Shown one piece after another: positions 28,515-37,452 of a stretch of DNA of 64,000 nucleotides. The notes under the pieces are model-generated. The model did no database searches. It was not told where the DNA came from and saw nothing but the letters and a program-made list of their open reading frames with translations. How positions within the stretch are numbered: position 1 is the first letter of the stretch; every line of letters begins with the position of its first letter. The stretch is taken from the NCBI GenBank assembly GCA_963724945.1, contig CAVRWL010000003.1:1612001-1676000 (forward strand), written 5' to 3'. Made by a program: the position numbers and the translations under genes. The DNA comes from Hyphomicrobium_A sp963724945 (lineage in GTDB: Bacteria > Pseudomonadota > Alphaproteobacteria > Rhizobiales > Hyphomicrobiaceae).

Positions 28515-30719
28515 TTAAGCGACCGTTCGCTCGCGATCCTGATGCAGGTAGCCAGCGAGCGCTGCGGCCGGCACCGGTCGCCCATAGAGATAGCCTTGGC
28601 CCTCGGGGCATCCGTACATGCGCAGCACCTCTTCCTGCGGCTCGGCCTCGATCCCCTCGGCGATGATGCCGAGCCCGAAACGCCGTCCGAGATACATGAT
28701 GGCCTGCACGATAGCCGCGTCCTCGGCGTCCGCGCACAGGTCGCGCACGAAGCTCCTATCGATCTTCAGGCGCGAGACAGGATATCGCTTCAATAGGCTC
28801 AAGGAGGCATAGCCGGTGCCGTAGTCGTCGAAGGCGATGTCGACGCCCCACGCGCGCATCTCGCGCAGCGGCACGGTGACATTCTCGTCATGCCGCAACA
28901 TAATGTTCTCGGTGATCTCCAGCTCGAGCGCCTCGGGCGGCAGCTTGGTCTGCAACAGCGTCTGCTCGACGTGGGTGGGCAGATCGCCGCCGTTGAACTG
29001 CGCCCCGAACAGGTTCACGGCGATGCGGAACTCCGGGCAGCTCGACCGGCGCCAAATAGCAGCGTCCGCGCAGGCGGTCTTGAGCACCCAGTTCCCGACG
29101 TCGACGGCAAGCGGGCTCGCCTCCAAGACCGACAGGAATGCATTCGGGGCCAACAGGCCACGCTCGGGATGGCGCCAGCGCAGCAGCGCCTCCGCGCCGA
29201 TGATGCTGCGGTCGGATAGCCGGACCTGCGGCTGGTAATAGAGCTCGAACTGCTCCTCGGACAGCGCCTTACGCAGCTCGGCCTCGCAGCTGCGCCGGGC
29301 CATTACGGCCTGGCGAAGGCTCGGCTTGTAGAATTGATAGCCGCTGCCAGGCGTCGCCTTGGCGCGTTGGAGGGCGAGATTAGTGTTCGCGCAGATCTCC
29401 TCGGCGTCGGCTCCATGCGCGGGAAACATCGCGATCCCGATGTTGGCGCCGACGTGCACCGGTTGTCCGTCGACCGCGAAGGGCGCAGCGAAGACGCGCA
29501 GAAGATCGTCGGCGGTGCGCGCGGCACGCAATCTGTCCGCAAGCCCGGGGAGCAGAATCGCGAACTCATCGGCGCCGAGCCGCGCAATGCTCGCATCCGG
29601 ACCGAGATGGGACTGCAGCCGGTCGGCCGTCTCGGTCAGGACGAGGTCGCCCGCTGAATGGCCCAGCGAATCGTTGACGTACTTGAAGCCATCGAGATCG
29701 ACGAGCAGCAGCGTTCCCGTAGTGGTTGCAACGATCTGGTCCAGCCGATCGAAGAGGTACCTGCGGCCCGGCAGACCCGTCAGCGGATCTATGTGAGCGC
29801 GGTTGAAGAGCCGCTGCTCGCCGTGCTGGCGGTCCGTGATGTCGCGCAGGATTGCGCCGAAGCTTACCTTGTCGCCCTCGCGCCACGTGGAAAGAGAGAG
29901 CTCAACAGGGAACTTCCCGCCGTCGCGCCGTTGAGCGAGAAGGCGCAGCTGCTGGTTAGCCGGGGTCGAGGCGCGGCAGTTGACGATGCTCATCACCTCG
30001 GCGCTTTGCAGGTCGCGCACGTGCTCGGGGAATATGAAGCCGAGCGGCCGCCCCGTGGCCTCGCCGGCGGAGTAGCCGAACAGCTTCTCGGCCGCCCCGT
30101 TCCAATAATTGATGTTGGCCGAGCCATCGGCGCACACGATTGCATCCGGCGACGTCGACGCGATGCGTTCATAGAGCAGGTGGCCGCCCTGCTTGGCTTG
30201 ATCGAGGCGGCGTTGCTCGAGCCGGCTGATGATGAGGGCCGCCACGTCCTCCAAGGTCCTGCGGTCGTCCTCCGTGAACGCCGGCCACGGCTTGATATCC
30301 AGGATGCAGAGCGTGCCGATCTTGTGGCCCGAAGGCCCGCTCAGCGGGATGCCGGCGTAGAAGCGGATCTGCGGCGGCTCGCGCACCAGCGGGTGGGAGG
30401 CGAAGCGATCGTCCTTGCTAGCGTCGGGAACCACGAAAACGCCGTCGTTCTCGATGGCGTGCGAGCAGAAGCTTCCGTCGCGGGCGATGCCGGTCGCATG
30501 CAGGCCGAAGCGGGCCTTGAAGAAGAGCCGGTCGTGGCCGACGAGCGAGAGGACTGCGAGCGGGGTTGCATAGATGCGTGCGGCCAGCTCCACGAGCCGA
30601 TTGAGGTCGGCTTCGGGCGGGGTGTCGAATAGGGCATATTCGCTCAACGCCTCGAGGCGCGCCGTTTCTTCAGGCGCGGCGCGAGCTTCGTTCTCGGCGT
30701 TCGGGAGCATCGGGGCCAT
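28515..30719 (-). CDS. GAF-PAS-GGDEF-EAL cyclic-di-GMP signalling protein
   Basis: 734 residues. Order: GAF domain (about 20-165, with GSFCSHAIENDGVFVVPDA), PAS (about 180-300, with NINYWNGAAEKLFGYSAGE), GGDEF (about 315-470) and EAL (about 485-730). The cyclase signature reads RLGADEFAILLPGL, so the second glycine of GGDEF is alanine, which may weaken cyclase activity. The EAL domain keeps GAEALLRWRHPERG, the Asn-containing FRIAVNLFGAQF, ITENIMLR, AFDDYGTGYASLSLL, LKIDRSFV and the IIAEGIEAEPQ metal site, so phosphodiesterase activity is likely. No membrane segment; a cytoplasmic sensor, input unknown. Stands alone, convergent with the terminator-ended small gene. Confidence 0.93.
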   Translation of the reverse strand: MAPMLPNAENEARAAPEETARLEALSEYALFDTPPEADLNRLVELAARIYATPLAVLSLVGHDRLFFKARFGLHATGIARDGSFCSHAIENDGVFVVPDASKDDRFASHPLVREPPQIRFYAGIPLSGPSGHKIGTLCILDIKPWPAFTEDDRRTLEDVAALIISRLEQRRLDQAKQGGHLLYERIASTSPDAIVCADGSANINYWNGAAEKLFGYSAGEATGRPLGFIFPEHVRDLQSAEVMSIVNCRASTPANQQLRLLAQRRDGGKFPVELSLSTWREGDKVSFGAILRDITDRQHGEQRLFNRAHIDPLTGLPGRRYLFDRLDQIVATTTGTLLLVDLDGFKYVNDSLGHSAGDLVLTETADRLQSHLGPDASIARLGADEFAILLPGLADRLRAARTADDLLRVFAAPFAVDGQPVHVGANIGIAMFPAHGADAEEICANTNLALQRAKATPGSGYQFYKPSLRQAVMARRSCEAELRKALSEEQFELYYQPQVRLSDRSIIGAEALLRWRHPERGLLAPNAFLSVLEASPLAVDVGNWVLKTACADAAIWRRSSCPEFRIAVNLFGAQFNGGDLPTHVEQTLLQTKLPPEALELEITENIMLRHDENVTVPLREMRAWGVDIAFDDYGTGYASLSLLKRYPVSRLKIDRSFVRDLCADAEDAAIVQAIMYLGRRFGLGIIAEGIEAEPQEEVLRMYGCPEGQGYLYGRPVPAAALAGYLHQDRERTVA

Positions 30720-30850
30720 TCCGGTTGGCCGGGATGCTATGACCAGGAGGCTTCATTGGGGATGAAGAAAAAATCTTAAATTGCTGCAATTGTGTGAGGA
30801 ATTTTGGCGTTTTCGGCCGGCGGGCGCGCCGGCGCGCTATGCCGCGCGCC

Positions 30851-31045
30851 TCAGCCCAGATCGATCTCGCCGTTTACCTCGTGTTTCAGATCGGTGCCCT
30901 CCGCGGTCAGCACCATCTTTACCCTGAGCTTGCCTTTGCCCGCGAGGCCGTGCTCGCGCACGATGCACTCGATTTCCTGTTGCGAGGAGATGCCGACCTC
31001 TTTCAGAAAGCGGCGCAGGGAAAGATTGAAGCGTTCGTTCTCCAT
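30851..31045 (-). CDS. DUF6494 family small protein
   Basis: 64 residues with ATG at 31045 and GGAGG seven bases upstream. Reads ERFNLSLRRFLKEVGISSQQ, EIECIVREHGLAGKG and HEVNGEIDLG, a small conserved protein family (DUF6494) of unknown function in proteobacteria, part helical and part strand. No signal peptide. Divergent from the DUF547 gene across about 120 bases, so the two may share a regulatory region. Confidence 0.8.
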   Translation of the reverse strand: MENERFNLSLRRFLKEVGISSQQEIECIVREHGLAGKGKLRVKMVLTAEGTDLKHEVNGEIDLG

Positions 31046-31168
31046 TGGTGCCTCCTTTGCAGCATCGGGGGTCAGAAGGGCAGAGATATCAGAATCTGCG
31101 TAACGGCGGATGGGTGTTCGTCGAACTTTACGCATATGGCCTATTGGCACGGGGGAGGCAGGGTCACG

Positions 31169-32035
31169 ATGCACAGTTTTGCGAAGTCCAGCGCGATTGG
31201 CGCACCTCGGGCCTTCCGGCGCGTGCTGGCGGTGAGCCTCGCGCTCTTGGCGCTGGGGGGCCCCGCTCGGGCCGGGACGCCCCTGGATCTCTTCGCAACA
31301 GCGGCTGCCGGCTCGCGACAAACGGTCGATCATTCGGCTTGGGACCGCCTGCTCAAGACATACGTCAAGCCGGGTCCCGACGGGGTCAACCGCGTCGACT
31401 ACGCGAGCTTCAAGAGGAACGGGCAACGGGACCTCAAGGCCTATATCCGCGCACTCGAGGCCGTCGATCCCGCAACGCTCGACCGGCCCGAGCAGTTCGC
31501 GCTTCTCGCCAACCTCTACAACGCGAAGACGGTCGACATCGTGCTCGACCGCTACCCGGTGAAATCGATCAAGGACATCTCGCTCGGCGGGGGCCTGCTC
31601 GGCGTCTTCTCCAGCGGACCCTGGAAGGCCAAGGTGCTGCAGATGAAGGGGGTCGCGCTCAGCCTCGACGACATCGAGCACGGCATCCTGCGCCCGCTCT
31701 TCAAAGACCGGCGCATCCACTATGCCGTCAACTGCGCCTCGATCGGCTGTCCCAACTTGCGTGCCGAGGCCTTCACGGGCGCCAAGCTCAATGCGCAGCT
31801 CGATTCCGCGGCCCGCGCCTACATCAATAGCCGGCGCGGCGTAGATCCAAGGCCCGATGGGCTCGTCGTCTCCTCGATCTACGACTGGTACCAGAAAGAC
31901 TTCGGTGGCAGCGAGGCCGGCGTGATTGCCCATCTCAAGCGCTATGCGCAGCCGGCACTTGCGCGCAAGCTCGAAGGCACCACATCCATTGCCGACTACG
32001 CCTACAACTGGTCGCTGAACGACATCAGACGATGA
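31169..32035 (+). CDS. DUF547 family exported protein
   Basis: 288 residues. Signal peptide RRVLAVSLALLALGGPARA, then the DUF547 domain: VNRVDYASFKRNGQRDLKAY, EQFALLANLYNAKTVDIVLD, KSIKDISLGG, LSLDDIEHGILRPLFKDRRI, HYAVNCASIGCPNL and SIYDWYQKDFGG. The Asn/Tyr/Asn cluster and the CASIGCP cysteines are typical of the family, which is papain-like in fold but of uncertain activity. ATG at 31169 follows GGGGGAGG. Its stop overlaps the start of the rhodanese gene in ATGA, so they are one operon acting in the periplasm. Confidence 0.9.
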   Translation: MHSFAKSSAIGAPRAFRRVLAVSLALLALGGPARAGTPLDLFATAAAGSRQTVDHSAWDRLLKTYVKPGPDGVNRVDYASFKRNGQRDLKAYIRALEAVDPATLDRPEQFALLANLYNAKTVDIVLDRYPVKSIKDISLGGGLLGVFSSGPWKAKVLQMKGVALSLDDIEHGILRPLFKDRRIHYAVNCASIGCPNLRAEAFTGAKLNAQLDSAARAYINSRRGVDPRPDGLVVSSIYDWYQKDFGGSEAGVIAHLKRYAQPALARKLEGTTSIADYAYNWSLNDIRR

Positions 32036-32610
32036 GACGCTTTGCCTTCAACGTACGCGCCCCGGTTGCGCTCATCTTGGCCGTCGCCGCGCTGGGGCTC
32101 GTCGTGGCGTACCAGCGGACGACCGCTGCCGCTCCGGCGACGCTTCAAGCGACGATTGAGGACGTCGCGCGGCGCTGGCCGCAGATCGGCCACATCAAGA
32201 CCGCGCAGCTCGCCCCAATGATCGCCGCCGGCAACGTCGTGCTGTTCGACGTGCGCACGCCCGCCGAGTACGCGGTAAGCCGCCTGCCGGGCGCCATCTC
32301 GGTTGCTCCGGACATGCCGGCGGCGGATTTCCTCGACCGTTACAGCAAGATGGTTAGCGGCAAGACGGCGCTCTTCTACTGCTCGGTCGGCGTCAGAAGC
32401 TCGAAGCTCGCCGAGCGCGTGGCGGCCGGCCTCAAGGCGCGCGGTGCGATTGCGGTCGACGACCTCGCCGGCGGCATCTTTGCGTGGCACGGAGAGAGCC
32501 GCCCGCTAGTCGACGCCAAGGGCCCGACCGATTTCGTGCATCCTTACAATTCCACGTGGGGGCGCCTGCTCGCACGGCCGCAGCTCGCGCGCACCAAGCC
32601 CCGCGGCTGA
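32032..32610 (+). CDS. Membrane-anchored rhodanese-domain protein
   Basis: 192 residues. N-terminal signal anchor APVALILAVAALGLVVAY, then a single rhodanese domain with VVLFDVRTPAEYAVSRLPGA and active-site YCSVGVRSSKLAERV containing the catalytic Cys. The DLAGGIFAWHGESRPLVD segment closes the fold. It would transfer sulfane sulfur or act as a redox or arsenate-like phosphatase relative in the periplasm. Overlaps the DUF547 gene by four bases, hence translational coupling. Confidence 0.9.
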   Translation: MRRFAFNVRAPVALILAVAALGLVVAYQRTTAAAPATLQATIEDVARRWPQIGHIKTAQLAPMIAAGNVVLFDVRTPAEYAVSRLPGAISVAPDMPAADFLDRYSKMVSGKTALFYCSVGVRSSKLAERVAAGLKARGAIAVDDLAGGIFAWHGESRPLVDAKGPTDFVHPYNSTWGRLLARPQLARTKPRG

Positions 32611-32617
32611 CGATCTT

Positions 32618-33319
32618 CTAGGCCGAGCGGTGCGCGCGCCAGGCGGAGCGGGCGATCGCTGCGAGGATGGTGATGCCGGCGAGCAGCGAGCCGCGCAGCG
32701 TGCCTGAGATTTTCGAGACGCCGATGCGCGCGCGATAGCTGACCGGCACCTCCTGGTATCTGAGGCCAGTCTCCACCGCCTTCAGCTGCATCTCGACGGT
32801 CCAGCCGTAGGCGCGGTCTTGCATGTCGAGGTCGCGCAGAGCTGAAGCGCGGATGGCGCGGAACGGCCCGAGGTCGCTGCATGCAGCGCCCCAGATCCTG
32901 GCGATCAAGCGACAGGCGAGCCAGTTGCCGAATCGCTGCTGGGGCGTGAGCGCGCCCGGTCCGCAGCTGCCGCGCACGCGCGAGCCCACGACGAGATCTA
33001 ACTCCCCCGACGCGATCGGATCGATGAGGGCGCCCATCTCCTGCGGTCGATCGCTGTAGTCGCCGTCGAGGAACACGACGATGTCGGGGTCAGCAAGCGC
33101 TCTGATCCCGGCCTGGCAGGCGGCCCCGTAGCCGCGCTCGGGCTCCGCGATCACGCGCGCGCCGGCCGCTGCAGCCGCGCGCGCCGTGCCGTCGCGCGAG
33201 CCGTTGTCGACGACGACGATGTCGTCGGCCCAGGCGGGAACATCGGCGATCACGCGCCCAATCGCCTGCTCCTCGTTGAGGGCAGGAATGACGACGCCAA
33301 TTCTCTTGCCGTGACGCAT
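32618..33319 (-). CDS. Polyprenyl-phosphate mannosyltransferase-like GT2
   Basis: 233 residues. GT2 of the dolichol-phosphate mannose synthase type: RIGVVIPALNEEQAIGRVI, DDIVVVDNGSRDGTA, the metal-binding VFLDGDYSDRPQEM, VVGSRVRG and a GPFRAIRASAL segment, ending with one hydrophobic stretch (GSLLAGITILAAIA). It would load mannose or glucose onto a polyprenyl phosphate on the cytoplasmic side. The GT87-like membrane protein gene ends only six bases before it, so the pair probably makes and uses the lipid-linked sugar. Confidence 0.88.
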   Translation of the reverse strand: MRHGKRIGVVIPALNEEQAIGRVIADVPAWADDIVVVDNGSRDGTARAAAAAGARVIAEPERGYGAACQAGIRALADPDIVVFLDGDYSDRPQEMGALIDPIASGELDLVVGSRVRGSCGPGALTPQQRFGNWLACRLIARIWGAACSDLGPFRAIRASALRDLDMQDRAYGWTVEMQLKAVETGLRYQEVPVSYRARIGVSKISGTLRGSLLAGITILAAIARSAWRAHRSA

Positions 33320-33325
33320 GGCTTC

Positions 33326-34798
33326 CTAAGCGGCGTGCGCAGCCTGCCGGTTGCGGACCGCCTCGATGAGGAGGGCCGCCCACACCGGCACCCAGATGAT
33401 CCAAACGACGTAGTGCGTGAACACCGCCGGCTCACCGGCGGCGATGAAGTAGAACGACAGATAGTAGAGCGGCGCCGTCGCGGCCAGGATGAGAAATCCG
33501 GTCCAGGGGCGAAAGGCAAGGAACGGCGCGAGCCAGACCGCATACCAGGGAAACTGCGCCGGCGAAAGCAAGACGAGCGCCGCGATCGTGACGCTTGCGC
33601 GACCCAAGAGATCGTCGGCACCGGCGATCGGCTTGAGACTCAGCGCGCAGGCGAGGCCGGCTAGGGTGACGGCGACTGTTGCACGGGCCATGAGCCCCAG
33701 CGGCACCTCGTTCCCTCCCAGCGATCCAAGCAGCATCGCCCACGTGTCGTTGAGCACGGGAAAGAGCGCGCTGCTCGTCTGCCAGCGCGTCAGGTAGGCG
33801 GTAAAGCCGGATGCGGTGTCGAGGCCGCCAAGGAGCACCGGAACGGCCAGCAGCGCGGTCAGGGCGGCGAAGATCAGAAGCGCGGCGGCAAGTTTTTGCG
33901 GCGCCGCGGCGAGCGGCCTGAGGATGAATGGGAGAAGCAGCACAGGCCAGATCTTTGCGCCTACCGCGCAGGCGAGCGTTGCGCTGGCGGCAAGCTGTCG
34001 TCTCCGCGTCGCGAGGAGAAGCGCGAGCAGCAGAAACGGCGCCACGAGCCCGTCCATGTGGGCCGAGTTGAACAGCTCCTTGATGACGAGCGGGTTCCAC
34101 CAATAGAGCGCTGCCCACAAGGGCGAGCGACCCGTCGTGCGCAACAGCGCCAAGACGAGCGCAAGCGTTGCGAGATCGCATACGAGAAGAACGGCGCGCC
34201 ATGCCGCGAGGCTCCACGGCTGCACCGCATGCGCGAGCGCGAAGGCGGCTTGCGCGACGGGCGGATAGATCGACTTGAGCTCGGGGTGGTTGATGCGCGA
34301 CGCGACGGGGCCGGCCTCGACGGCGAGCCGGCCAAGCGGCGTCTCCGCCCCAAGGCCGCGCGCCGACTGCGGCGCGAGCGCGTAAGGATTGGCGCCGCTC
34401 GCCGTCACGGCCCCGTCCCAAAGATAGCGCTGGTAGTCGTCCTCCAGAATGGGCTCGCTCGCAAAGAGCGCAAGCCGCGCCGCGAGGCCGGCGGCGACGA
34501 TGAGGATCGCAAGCCATTTCACGCGATCTGCGCCGGCGGTCACGGAGGCGCGGATCAGTGGCGGCAGCGTCACGCAGTAGACGAGACCGGCGGCGACGAG
34601 TGCGGCGACGAGGTTGCGCACCGGCATCGCCGCGACGTCGAAGTCATAGCCGAAATGCGCCGACGCCAAGGTCAGGCCAACGCCGAACGCGATGACGAGT
34701 AGGCTGAGCGTCACCCAGCCTGCCGCGATCCCCGCGGCCAAGGTGCCGGCAGAGGCTCGCCGGTCTCGGCTCAGTACGAGCCGCGAGGTGTGACGCAC
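33326..34798 (-). CDS. GT87-like polyprenyl-phosphate-sugar-dependent membrane glycosyltransferase
   Basis: About 490 residues with 10 or more membrane helices. The first periplasmic loop carries EPILEDDYQRYLWDGAV, where the acidic pair followed by Y-R-Y-x-W-D is typical of GT-C enzymes such as the GT87/DUF2029 and PIG-M relatives; YPPVAQAAFALAHA and WNPLVIKELFNSAHMDGLVA are further family traits. It would transfer a sugar from polyprenyl phosphate to an acceptor outside the membrane. Start uncertain: GTG at 34798 overlaps the small exported gene by 28 bases; TTG at 34741 is the alternative. Cotranscribed with the GT2 that likely makes its donor. Confidence 0.82.
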   Translation of the reverse strand: MRHTSRLVLSRDRRASAGTLAAGIAAGWVTLSLLVIAFGVGLTLASAHFGYDFDVAAMPVRNLVAALVAAGLVYCVTLPPLIRASVTAGADRVKWLAILIVAAGLAARLALFASEPILEDDYQRYLWDGAVTASGANPYALAPQSARGLGAETPLGRLAVEAGPVASRINHPELKSIYPPVAQAAFALAHAVQPWSLAAWRAVLLVCDLATLALVLALLRTTGRSPLWAALYWWNPLVIKELFNSAHMDGLVAPFLLLALLLATRRRQLAASATLACAVGAKIWPVLLLPFILRPLAAAPQKLAAALLIFAALTALLAVPVLLGGLDTASGFTAYLTRWQTSSALFPVLNDTWAMLLGSLGGNEVPLGLMARATVAVTLAGLACALSLKPIAGADDLLGRASVTIAALVLLSPAQFPWYAVWLAPFLAFRPWTGFLILAATAPLYYLSFYFIAAGEPAVFTHYVVWIIWVPVWAALLIEAVRNRQAAHAA

Positions 34799-34917
34799 TT
34801 GCCCGTATCGGGATTGTACACCTGGCCGTCCGGGCACTTCTTGTCCTGCGCCGAGGCCTCGAGGCTTAAAGCCGTAAGCGCCAGGGTCGCCAGCAGTGCA
34901 ACGAGTAGCTTGGCCAT
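34771..34917 (-). CDS. Very small exported protein with a C-P-D-G-x-x-Y motif
   Basis: 48 residues, ATG at 34917 with a GGGAG ribosome site. Signal peptide LLVALLATLALTALSLEASA, then a short mature part DKKCPDGQVYNPDTGKCVTP with two cysteines that can pair. Similar mini-proteins are common in rhizobia; function unknown. It lies immediately upstream of the GT87-like gene on the same strand. Confidence 0.75.
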   Translation of the reverse strand: MAKLLVALLATLALTALSLEASAQDKKCPDGQVYNPDTGKCVTPRGSY

Positions 34918-34946
34918 GGTCGTCTCCCTCTCAGCGTCGCGCAATG

Positions 34947-35140
34947 AGCGACGATTTCGTCGCTTGTCTATACGAATGGCCGGTCCTGCTGGTTACAAAG
35001 GCGCCTTTCGGGCGCCAATTCAAGCGCCGCGATGCGGACAGCGGGCGATTGCCGCCCAGGTTGCGCACCTCGGGCGGCACCGCTATCAAAGCCTTAAGCG
35101 CTCATGGGCCCCGTTCGGGGGCCCAGTTCGGCGCCATGAG
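34947..35140 (+). promoter_or_regulatory. Three successive inverted repeats ahead of the DUF2948-hisD operon
   Basis: Between the small exported gene and DUF2948 there are three stem-loops: AGCGACG/CGTCGCT at 34947-34964 (4-base loop), GGCGCC/GGCGCC at 35000-35016, and a compound one at 35101-35140 whose outer arms are CTCATGG and CCATGAG around an inner GC-rich hairpin (35106-35124). None is followed by a T run, so they are not ordinary terminators. They could be a structured leader or processing sites; no histidine-codon leader peptide is seen. Role inferred only. Confidence 0.4.
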
Positions 35141-35163
35141 CCCCGGCCGGAACGCATGAGCGC

Positions 35164-35616
35164 ATGGAAGACCTGAAGCTGATCGCCTTGGACCCCGAGG
35201 ATCTGCGGGTTCTGTCCTGCCACCTCCAGGACGCCGTAATTCGGGTAGGCGACATGGCCTATTTGAAGAGCGAGATGCGGTTCGCCGCAATCGCCAACCG
35301 CTTCGACTGGGAACGCGCGGCGCAGGCCGGCGGCGACTACCGGCGCACGCGCGCTGGCCTACGCTTCGAGCGCGTGAAGGGAGCGCAGGTGCAGGGTATC
35401 GATCTCAAAGAGAAGGATGCCGTGCTCGAGCTGCTCGCGGTCACGTTCGAGCCGGGCGAGGAGCCCTCGGGCACGCTTAAGCTCGCCTTCGCGGGCGGAG
35501 GCGCGATCCGTCTGCAGGTCGAGTGCATTGAGGCGGAGCTACGCGATCTTGGCGCGGCGTGGCGCACGAGCCGCAAGCCCGAGCACACGAGCGATGATTC
35601 TTCGACGACATCCTAG
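35164..35616 (+). CDS. DUF2948 family protein
   Basis: 150 residues. Reads KLIALDPEDLRVLSCHLQDA, VGDMAYLKSEMRFAAIANRF and a C-terminal AIRLQVECIEAELRDLGAAW, the pattern of DUF2948, a family found almost only in alphaproteobacteria directly upstream of hisD. No signal or membrane segment; alpha/beta soluble protein of unknown function. It precedes hisD by 29 bases in the same direction, so cotranscription is likely. Confidence 0.9.
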   Translation: MEDLKLIALDPEDLRVLSCHLQDAVIRVGDMAYLKSEMRFAAIANRFDWERAAQAGGDYRRTRAGLRFERVKGAQVQGIDLKEKDAVLELLAVTFEPGEEPSGTLKLAFAGGGAIRLQVECIEAELRDLGAAWRTSRKPEHTSDDSSTTS

Positions 35617-35645
35617 GGAGACGGCCGCACGAGGCCGATGACGAG

Positions 35646-36956
35646 ATGCCGCAGCGGCTGAAAACGGGCGCCCCGGGCTTTGAAGAGGCCTTCGCAGCTT
35701 TTCTTGGCGAGAAGCGCGAGGTCTCCGCCGACGTCGACGCAGCCGTCGCCAAGATCATCGCCGACGTAAAGGCGCGCGGCGACGCCGCGCTGATCGATTT
35801 ATCGCGCAAGCTCGATCAGATCGACCTTGCAGCGGCGGGCATGCGCGTCTCCAAGGAGGAGATGGCCCGCGCGGCCGCGGCCTGCGGGGAGGATACGCTC
35901 GCAGCCTTGCGGCTCGCGGCAGACCGCATTAGCGAGCATCATCAGCGCCAGCTTCCGGTCAACGAGCGCTATACGGACGAGCTCGGCGTCGAGCTCGGCT
36001 GGCGCTGGACCGCGGTCGAGTCTGCGGGTCTTTACGTGCCGGGCGGGCTCGCGTCCTACCCGAGCTCCGTCCTGATGAACGCGATTCCCGCCAAGGTGGC
36101 CGGCGTGCCGCGTCTCGTCATGGTCGTGCCCGCCCCCAGGGGCGAGCTCAGCCCGCTCGTGCTGGCGGCGGCCGAGCTTTCCGGCATCGATGAGGTCTAC
36201 CGCATCGGCGGTGCACAGGCCGTGGCGGCGCTCGCCTACGGCACCGAGACGATTAAACCGGTTGCTAAGATCGTCGGGCCCGGCAACGCCTACGTGGCGG
36301 CGGCGAAGCGGCAAGTGTTCGGGCTCGTCGGCATCGACAGCATCGCAGGCCCCTCTGAGGTGCTCATCATCGCGGATAAGCACAATGATCCGGACTGGAT
36401 CGCGGCCGATCTTCTGGCGCAGGCCGAGCACGATACGGCCGCGCAGGCGATCCTGATGACGGACGATGCGCCGTTTGCCCGCGCAGTCGAGGCGGCGGTG
36501 GCGCGGCAACTTGAGAAGCTGCCGCGCGGCAACATCGCCGGCGAGAGCTGGAACGTGTTCGGCGCGGTGATCGAGCTGTCCTCGCTCGCGGAGGCGCCCG
36601 CGCTCGCCGATCGCATTGCGGCCGAGCACCTGGAGATCGCTACGGCCGACGCCGAAGCATTGTCCGACCAGATCCGCAACGCTGGCGCGATCTTCCTCGG
36701 CCGCCAGACGCCAGAGATGATCGGCGACTACATTGCCGGCTCCAACCACGTGCTGCCGACGGCGCGCTCGGCGCGTTTCTCGTCCGGGCTCGGCGTCATC
36801 GATTTCATGAAGCGCACCTCGCTCCTAAAGCTCGATGGCGCGGCACTCGCGGCGCTCGCGCCGGCGGCCATGGCGCTCGCGCGCGCCGAAGGGCTGGAGG
36901 CGCATCGCCGCTCCGCCGAGATCCGGCTCGATCGGCAGGCTCAAGGCGCGTCATGA
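35646..36956 (+). CDS. hisD: Histidinol dehydrogenase
   Basis: 436 residues, full length. Performs the last two NAD-dependent oxidations of histidine synthesis in the cytoplasm, as a zinc enzyme. Motifs: WRWTAVESAGLYVPGGLASY, KIVGPGNAYVAAAKRQVFG, IDSIAGPSEVLIIADK, the zinc ligands in LLAQAEHDTAAQAILM (Gln/His), the catalytic AAEHLEIATADAEAL (Glu-His) and YIAGSNHVLPTARSARFSSG. Start ATG 35646 follows GACGAG. Its last four bases overlap the next gene (ATGA), coupling them. Confidence 0.97.
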   Translation: MPQRLKTGAPGFEEAFAAFLGEKREVSADVDAAVAKIIADVKARGDAALIDLSRKLDQIDLAAAGMRVSKEEMARAAAACGEDTLAALRLAADRISEHHQRQLPVNERYTDELGVELGWRWTAVESAGLYVPGGLASYPSSVLMNAIPAKVAGVPRLVMVVPAPRGELSPLVLAAAELSGIDEVYRIGGAQAVAALAYGTETIKPVAKIVGPGNAYVAAAKRQVFGLVGIDSIAGPSEVLIIADKHNDPDWIAADLLAQAEHDTAAQAILMTDDAPFARAVEAAVARQLEKLPRGNIAGESWNVFGAVIELSSLAEAPALADRIAAEHLEIATADAEALSDQIRNAGAIFLGRQTPEMIGDYIAGSNHVLPTARSARFSSGLGVIDFMKRTSLLKLDGAALAALAPAAMALARAEGLEAHRRSAEIRLDRQAQGAS

Positions 36957-37447
36957 GCGAAGGGGCAACGCCGGCCGAGGACAAAGCCCGGCTCGTCGCC
37001 ATCACGCTTGACGAGAAGTCGACGGCGACCACGAACGCCAACATCGAGCACGAGCGCGAGGTGGCGATCTTCGACATTCTTGAAGGCAATCGCTTTGCGC
37101 TCGAAGGGCGCGATGACGGCCCCTACGCGCTCAACTTGGGCATCGTCGAGGACCGACTCGTGTTCACGGTCGGCGACGAGGCGGGTCGGACTCTCGTCAC
37201 GCACATGCTGTCGCTGACGCCCTTGAAGCGCATCATGAAGGACTATTTCCTCATCTGCGAGAGCTACTACGAGGCGATCCGCACGGCGCCCCCTTCGCGC
37301 ATTCAGGCGATCGATATGGGCCGGCGCGGCCTGCACGACGAAGGCAGCCGCGTCCTGCTGGAGCGGCTCGCCGGCAAGATCACCGTCGATCTCGACACCG
37401 CGCGGCGGCTCTTCACCTTGATTTGCGCGCTGCACTGGAAGGGTTAG
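36953..37447 (+). CDS. UPF0262 family protein
   Basis: 164 residues. LVAITLDEKSTATTNANIEH, EREVAIFDILEGNRFALEG, then GPYALNLGIVEDRLVF and LTPLKRIMKDYFLICESYYE are diagnostic of UPF0262, a conserved alphaproteobacterial family of unknown biochemical role encoded between hisD and the phosphatase. No membrane segment. The ATGA overlap with hisD and short gap to the phosphatase support one operon. Confidence 0.93.
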   Translation: MSEGATPAEDKARLVAITLDEKSTATTNANIEHEREVAIFDILEGNRFALEGRDDGPYALNLGIVEDRLVFTVGDEAGRTLVTHMLSLTPLKRIMKDYFLICESYYEAIRTAPPSRIQAIDMGRRGLHDEGSRVLLERLAGKITVDLDTARRLFTLICALHWKG

Positions 37448-37452
37448 CCCGC

